Below, one piece after another: positions 59,079-64,000 of a stretch of DNA of 64,000 nt. The notes under the pieces are model-generated. The model saw only the letters and a program-made list of their open reading frames with translations. It did no database searches and had not been told where the DNA came from. How positions within the stretch are numbered: position 1 is the stretch's first letter; every line of letters starts with the position of its first letter. The stretch is taken from positions 15,314,001-15,378,000 of the forward strand of contig OZ316892.1 of NCBI GenBank assembly GCA_973895155.1. The letters run 5' to 3'. Source of the DNA: Marsupella aquatica. Taxonomy: Eukaryota > Marchantiophyta. Made by a program: the position numbers and the translations under genes.

Positions 59079-60113
59079 ATGAGTGATTCGGAGGAGTTTT
59101 TCGAAGACGTGGAACTTGAAGCACGAGGGTCACCGCGGAGGTTTCAGGGGCAGAGAGAGGAGCAGGAGGAAGAGCACGTGACACCGATACCATCACCGGT
59201 GCGGCGTGTGGTGGAGGAAGCAGTACTACTACCGGAGCTCACGGTAAAGAAGAAGATGGGGACTTTCAAGCTTGGGGGACCCAAGTATGAAGTGACAAAG
59301 TATGATGGGCGCTCTGACTACTTGCTATGGGAGAAGCAGGTGAAGGGAGTGCTTTATGCGTCAGGGATGGGCCAACTGCTGAGCCCTCGTGAAGACGATG
59401 TTGATGAGAAACAATGGGACCGCATGCAGGAGCAGGGAGTGTGGTGTGTTACACTCTATCTCATGCCTCCCATCATCAAGCAGTTGGGTGCACATAAGGA
59501 TTGCATGTCCTTATTTGCGGAATTGCAGAGCAAGTATCACCGCAAGGAGTTGTCGAACCGGCTCTACACTTCCTACAAACTGATGAGTTTCAGGATGAAG
59601 GAATCTGGTACGAAGTTGCAAGACCATGTGGATGCTTTCAACGACATGGTCGTTGACTTGGAAAACCTTGGGGAGACTTTGAATGATGAGACGAAGGCTC
59701 TGCAGCTTCTTAGTTCATTGCCTCCATCTTACCAGTCCCTATCACGAGTGTTGTTGCATCGTGATAGGGATACCATTTCATACAATGACGTGGTAAGTTC
59801 TTTGCTTAGTGATGATCTTCAGCAGAAGATGCACATCACGTCACAGCCTTCATCATCTGGTGCTGCCCTCAATGTTAACCGTGGGAGGAGTATGCAGCGA
59901 CCAACTGGGGACCGTAGAACCCAGTTTAGATCTAAATCCAGATCTAAGTCCAAGGGTAAATCCCCTCAGAGGAGGCAGGTGACATGTTGGAAGTGCAACC
60001 AAGTTGGACACTTCAAGCGAGACTGTAAGGGAAAGGCAGCGGAAACTTCATCGGCAAATGTGGCTAGGGCTGATGGAGAAGCTGATTTACTCAATGATGA
60101 GTATGTTTTATGA
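59079..60113 (+). CDS. copia gag (344 aa)
   Basis: The ATG at 59,079 follows an in-frame stop. Residues ~66-300 are the copia gag fold (KYEVTKYDGRSDYLLWEKQV, then LQSKYHRKELSNRLY, then LLSSLPPSYQSL). A Ser/Arg/Lys-rich stretch precedes the zinc knuckle CWKCNQVGHFKRDC at residues 303-316. It forms the particle that packages the RNA. The frame stops at TGA 60,111-60,113 and reopens in the same frame. In most Ty1/copia elements gag and pol are one frame, so the stop may be damage or may limit pol to readthrough. Confidence 0.92.
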   Translation: MSDSEEFFEDVELEARGSPRRFQGQREEQEEEHVTPIPSPVRRVVEEAVLLPELTVKKKMGTFKLGGPKYEVTKYDGRSDYLLWEKQVKGVLYASGMGQLLSPREDDVDEKQWDRMQEQGVWCVTLYLMPPIIKQLGAHKDCMSLFAELQSKYHRKELSNRLYTSYKLMSFRMKESGTKLQDHVDAFNDMVVDLENLGETLNDETKALQLLSSLPPSYQSLSRVLLHRDRDTISYNDVVSSLLSDDLQQKMHITSQPSSSGAALNVNRGRSMQRPTGDRRTQFRSKSRSKSKGKSPQRRQVTCWKCNQVGHFKRDCKGKAAETSSANVARADGEADLLNDEYVL

Positions 60114-62222
60114 AGCCGGGGGTATGCCCTGTGCACGTCATCTAGGAGAGCAGATGATGTGTGGATTCTTGATTGTGCTTGCTCTTTTCATATTTGTTAC
60201 ATTCGTGAGTTTTTCAGTTCTTACTCTATTTCAAACGGTTCAGTTCTGATGGGAAATGATCACTCCTGTCAAATTGAGGGAATTGGGTTTGTGAAGATTC
60301 AAATGTTTGATGGCGCTGTGCGCACAGTGTCCGGAGTCAGGTATGTACCTGGCATGCGTAAGAATCTGATTTCACTCGGTGTGTTGGATTCAAATGGTCA
60401 TCAATGGAGCGTTATTGATGGTGAACTTCAAGTCAGGTCGGGAGAGACAGTGATTTTGAAGGGGAGTAGACAAAAGAATTTGTATGTGTTACAGGGCAAT
60501 ACTGTATGTGGAGAGGCCAATGTAACCAAGTCTCACGAGGAGATGACTCAACTGTGGCATTCACGGCTAGGCCACATGAGTGAGAAGGGTTTGGCTATCT
60601 TACGGAAGAATGGACTCATTTCTGATTTGCAATCTTGTAAATTAGAGTTTTGTGAGCATTGCATTCTTGGAAAGCAGCATCGTCGTGCTTTTGGTGTTGG
60701 AACTCATCGTTCCAAAGCGGTTCTTGAGTACATACATAGTGACGTGTGGGGTCCATCCCCGACTCCCTCACACTCTGGAAAGTTGTACTATGTATCATTT
60801 ATTGATGATTACTCAAGATTTGTGTGGATTTATTTCATGACGCATAAGTCTGATGTCTTGTCCATTTTTAAGAAATGGAAGGCCCAGGTGGAGAATCAGA
60901 CTGGAAACACGATCAAGTGTTTTGATACAAGGGTGAAGAGTTTGAGGTCAGACAACGGCGGGGAGTACACTTCAATGGAATTTGAAGAGTACTGTTCAGA
61001 ACAGGGGATAACTCGCCATCTCACCATAGTTTATACTCCGCAGCAGAATGGTGTCGCTGAGAGGCTCAATCGGACACTGTTGGAGCGGTCACGGAGTATG
61101 TTGAGCCAATCAGGTTTACCACAAGAATTTTGGGCAGAAGCTGTCAATACCGCAGCTTATTTGGTAAATCTTTCTCCTTCTAGTGCTATCAATTTCAAAA
61201 CGCCGTTTGAGATGCGCTATAAGCGGCAAGCAGACTATCATGGCTTGGTAATTTTTGGAAGTGATGCATATGCTCTCACACCAAAGCAGAATAGGACCAA
61301 GTTGGATCCTACCTCCAGGAAATGTGTTTTTCTTGGGTACCAGAGTGGTGTGAAAGCCTATAGGCTATGGGATCCTATTGCCTGTAAGCTCGTTGTCAGT
61401 AGGGATGTTTCCTTCAATGAATCCAGATTATTGAAGGAGGGGGAGAATACTCAGATCTCCCGTACTGACAAAGGAAAATCTCCTATCCCGGATCTCGTTG
61501 AGGGGGAGATTGGTTATGAGGTGCATGACCGGAGAGAAGGAGTTGCTCCAATTATGGAGCTGGTTCCTGTGCCAGAGGAACCAGAGGAGTTTGTTGATGC
61601 TGGTGAGCAACAAGTGGATGCTGTTGAGCTTCAAATTGTACCAGCACACGCAGATCAACCGGAGTCATCGGCTAGAAGAACATCTGGTCGCACTGTACGC
61701 GCTCCATCAAGGTATGGACAGTGGGTTGATTCATCTCAACTGCAAGAGGATGATTTTACAGCTGATGATGAGGGTGATGCGTTAATTTTGGAAGAAGGAG
61801 AACCTTCTTCATTTCATGAGGCAAGTGCTTCAAAAGAGAAGCAGAAGTGGACTGCAGGAATGCAAACGGAGATGCAGTCACTAAAGGACAACAAAACTTG
61901 GGAGCTTGTTAAGCTGCCTAAGGGTCAGCAAGTGGTGGACAGCAAGTGGATTTACAAGCTGAAGGATAATTCCATAGGAGGTGGATCGAAGGTCTACAAG
62001 GCTAGATTGGTAGCAAAGGGATTCACACAAGAGAAAGGTGTGGATTACAATGAGGTCTTCTCACCAGTTGCTAAGTACTCTACAATACGACTATTGTGTG
62101 TACTTGTTGTAATGTTTGGTCTGCTCCTAGATCAGATGGATGTTGTCACAGCTTTCCTCTATGGCACATTGGAAGAGGTGATCTTCATGAGACAACCGCT
62201 AGGTTTTGTGAAGAGAGGATAG
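60114..62222 (+). pseudogene. copia pol part 1: protease, integrase, N-terminal reverse transcriptase
   Basis: The frame continues from gag without an ATG. The protease site reads WILDCACSFHIC: the Asp is there but the residue after it is Cys instead of Ser. The integrase zinc region (WHSRLGHMSEKGL, then CEHCILGKQHR) and core (IHSDVWGPSP, RSDNGGEYTSMEF, PQQNGVAERLNR) keep the D, D and E residues. The reverse transcriptase starts at WIYKLK and KARLVAKGFTQEKGVDYNEV and runs through QMDVVTAFLYGTLEEVIFMR. It is cut by TAG 62,220-62,222 just before the LLKSLYGLKQSPRQW motif. Confidence 0.9.
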
Positions 62223-63386
62223 GAGGAATTGGTTTGCAGATTGCTGAAATCCTTGTATGGGTTGAAGCAGTCACCAAGACAGTGGAACAAGCGGTTTGAC
62301 AATTGGATTCGGTCACAAGGTTTTCACAGAAGTGTATTTGACCCTTGTGTGTATTTGAAACCGGTGAAGAATGTTGTCTTTGGGTTCATTGTTTTAGTAC
62401 TTTATGTGGATGACATGCTAATTGCAGCCAAGGATAGGTCTGAGATTGTTAAGCTCAAGGCACTGCTTAGTGCAGAGTTTAAGATGAAGGACTTAGGGCC
62501 AGCTAAGAGGATTTTGGGTATGAAGATCACTAGGGACTTGGAGGCTGGCAAGCTATGGTTGACGCAGAGCAGTTATGCGAGGAAGGTAATTGCAAGGTTC
62601 AACATGGAGAATAGCAAGCCAGTAAATACCCCGTTGGCTCCACACTTCAAGTTATCATCAGCGTTCTGTTCTACGGATGACACAGAGAAGGGGTTGATGT
62701 CAAAGGTTCCATATGACAAGGCAGTGGGGAGTCTCATGTATTTGATGACTTGCACTAGACCTGATCTTGCCATGGCTATGGGCAAGGTGAGCAGGTACAT
62801 GTCGAATCCAGGGAAGGTACACTGGGAAGCAGTGAAGTGGATTATCAGGTACTTGAAGGGTACCGTGGATCATGGTCTTTTATTTGATGCGAATGCAAAG
62901 AATGCTAGATCATTGATTGGCTATGTAGATTCTGACTATGGACAAGATTTGGACCGAAGGAGATCAACAACAGGATACGTGTTCACACTTGGCGGTGGAT
63001 GCATAAGTTGGAGGTCTACTTTGCAGAAGTGTATTGCTCAGTCTACTACAGAAGCGGAGTATGTTGCAGCTGCGGAAGCAGCAAAGGAAGCGATTTGGTT
63101 GGATAGACTTATCACTGAAATGGGATTGCCACAGGGGAATGTGAAGCTCCATTGTGATAGTCAAAGTGCGCTCCACCTTGCTGTGAACCAGGTGATGGAC
63201 AGCAAAGTGAAGCACATTGACGTCAGGTACTATTTTATCAGGCAGACTGTGTCTGATAATTTGTTTGAGCTAGTCAAGATTGATGGTAAACTCAACCCGG
63301 CTGACGCATTTACCAAAGTGATTCCTTTGGAGAGTTTCTCTAGACACCGTGACGTATTGCAGGTTTTGCAATTGCATCACAAGTAG
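62223..63386 (+). pseudogene. copia pol part 2: reverse transcriptase catalytic part and RNase H
   Basis: It is in frame with part 1 after the TAG. It carries LKSLYGLKQSPRQWNKRF, the catalytic LYVDDMLIAA, FKMKDLGPAKRILGMKI, TRPDLAMAMGKVSRYMSNP, and the RNase H motifs DSDYGQDLDRRRSTTGYVF, STTEAEYVAAAEA, DSQSALHLA and KHIDVRYYFIRQ. All expected active-site residues appear to be present. The stop is at 63,386, followed by a 3' untranslated part and the polypurine tract. Confidence 0.92.
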
Positions 63387-63566
63387 AGTTTTCTTAAACA
63401 TTCATTGTAATTACTGATATATGCTCTTCCTCATTCCTATGTATTAGGCTACGGCTTAGTTCTGGTTTGCTCTAGTTAGAGAGGGAAACCGGTTTGATTT
63501 CTGTCCAGAACTTCCCGCTGAGGGATCATATACATTGGCAGTATTACTCTCCCCTAGACCAGAGTC

Positions 63567-63576
63567 AAGGGGAAGA
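63567..63576 (+). other. Polypurine tract
   Basis: AAGGGGAAGA lies one base before the 3' LTR and would prime plus-strand DNA synthesis. Confidence 0.9.
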
Positions 63577-63577
63577 T

Positions 63578-63998
63578 TGTTGGGTATTTACTCTTACGTC
63601 TAGGTTAGGTATGACGTGGTTGGTACAACAACGTGGGTTGGTACAACTACGTGGTTAGGTACAACTACGTGATTAGGTACAACTATGTGGTTAGGTACAA
63701 CTACGTGATTAGGTACAACTATGTGGTTAGGTACAACTAAGTTGCACACTATATCATAAGAGGCATGTGTGCTTGGAGAGGTAGAACCAAGGCTCATTGT
63801 TATGGAGCCACTTGAGAGATAGGGAGAGCTTACACTGTGGAGACTCGGTATAGCCGACGGGCTTAGAGTTCAGTAAAGCTCTCTTGTGTGTTCCCGTGGA
63901 CGTAGCCTCAAGGAGGTGAACCACGTATCTCTTGTGTCGACTATTGTGCGTTGGATGGTTCATGGGCTTGCCGTTGCGATCGTCGTCTATGCTCAACA
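63578..63998 (+). repeat. 3' LTR of the copia element
   Basis: It repeats the 5' LTR at a constant offset of 6,074 bases. I see no difference between them by eye. It ends two bases before the window end. Confidence 0.95.
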
Positions 63999-64000
63999 AT

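Larger units (their letters stand above)
57504..63998 (+). mobile_element. Full-length Ty1/copia retrotransposon, 6,495 bp
   Basis: Two 421-bp LTRs (57,504-57,924 and 63,578-63,998) start TGTTGGG and end CAACA and appear identical by eye. A primer-binding site and a polypurine tract sit at the expected places. Between them one reading frame codes gag, protease, integrase, reverse transcriptase and RNase H in copia order. The frame is broken by TGA 60,111-60,113 and TAG 62,220-62,222. The matched LTRs mean a recent insertion, here into the 114-bp minisatellite. This copy may have moved using proteins from a relative. Confidence 0.95.

Overview
This window looks like repeat-rich nuclear DNA from a land plant. 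The evidence is spliceosomal introns with GT-AG borders, interspersed CCCTAAA telomere-type motifs, two Ty1/copia retroelements, two CACTA (En/Spm) systems of the plant TNP2 + DUF4218 + DUF4216 type, and fragments of a plant-style cytosolic ribosomal protein L18a gene and an EDM2-like PHD gene. I cannot name the species. The DUF7869-like transposon gene and the gene styles would suit a seedless plant or gymnosperm, but that is inference. No rRNA, tRNA, CRISPR or bacterial-type operon was seen.

Layout. 1-10.3 kb: AT-rich, no convincing gene, several short local duplications. 10.35-13.55 kb: a broken transposon-derived gene (DUF7869-like), itself split by a 311-bp TIR element with a 9-bp target duplication. 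13.6-17.6 kb: nothing recognisable beyond possible LTR debris. 18.26-22.93 kb (minus strand): a decayed Ty1/copia element. 23,030-33,004: a complete 9,975-bp CACTA element with 14-bp perfect TIRs and a TAT target duplication. It carries a TNP2-type transposase gene on the minus strand, a SET-domain coding block directly upstream of it on the same strand, and a divergent plus-strand second gene. 33-35.2 kb: degenerate repeats and a small repeat-coding ORF. 35.6-38.9 kb: a 1,089-aa open frame with a possible plant-mobile-domain-like region and a long coiled coil.

40.1-49.2 kb (minus strand): a second CACTA-type system. Its TNPA-like accessory gene can be read as ten exons with matching phases and no stop (about 904 codons). 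Its transposase lacks the TNP2 catalytic part. Upstream of it, on the same strand, lie a tandem-BRCT block and a triple PHD finger block resembling EDM2. 51.4-51.7 kb: the 3' end of an RPL18a gene. 54.8-56.7 kb (plus): an unrecognised gene model made of small, duplicated, phase-0 exons. 56.8-57.5 kb: a 114-bp minisatellite. 57,504-63,998: a full-length Ty1/copia element with LTRs that look identical, inserted in the minisatellite; its reading frame has two in-frame stops.

The most interesting theme is that both CACTA systems have chromatin-type domains (SET; PHD/EDM2-like and BRCT) immediately 5' of the transposase genes and in the same orientation. This raises the possibility of transposon-encoded interference with host silencing. 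The alternative is passive capture of host gene fragments.
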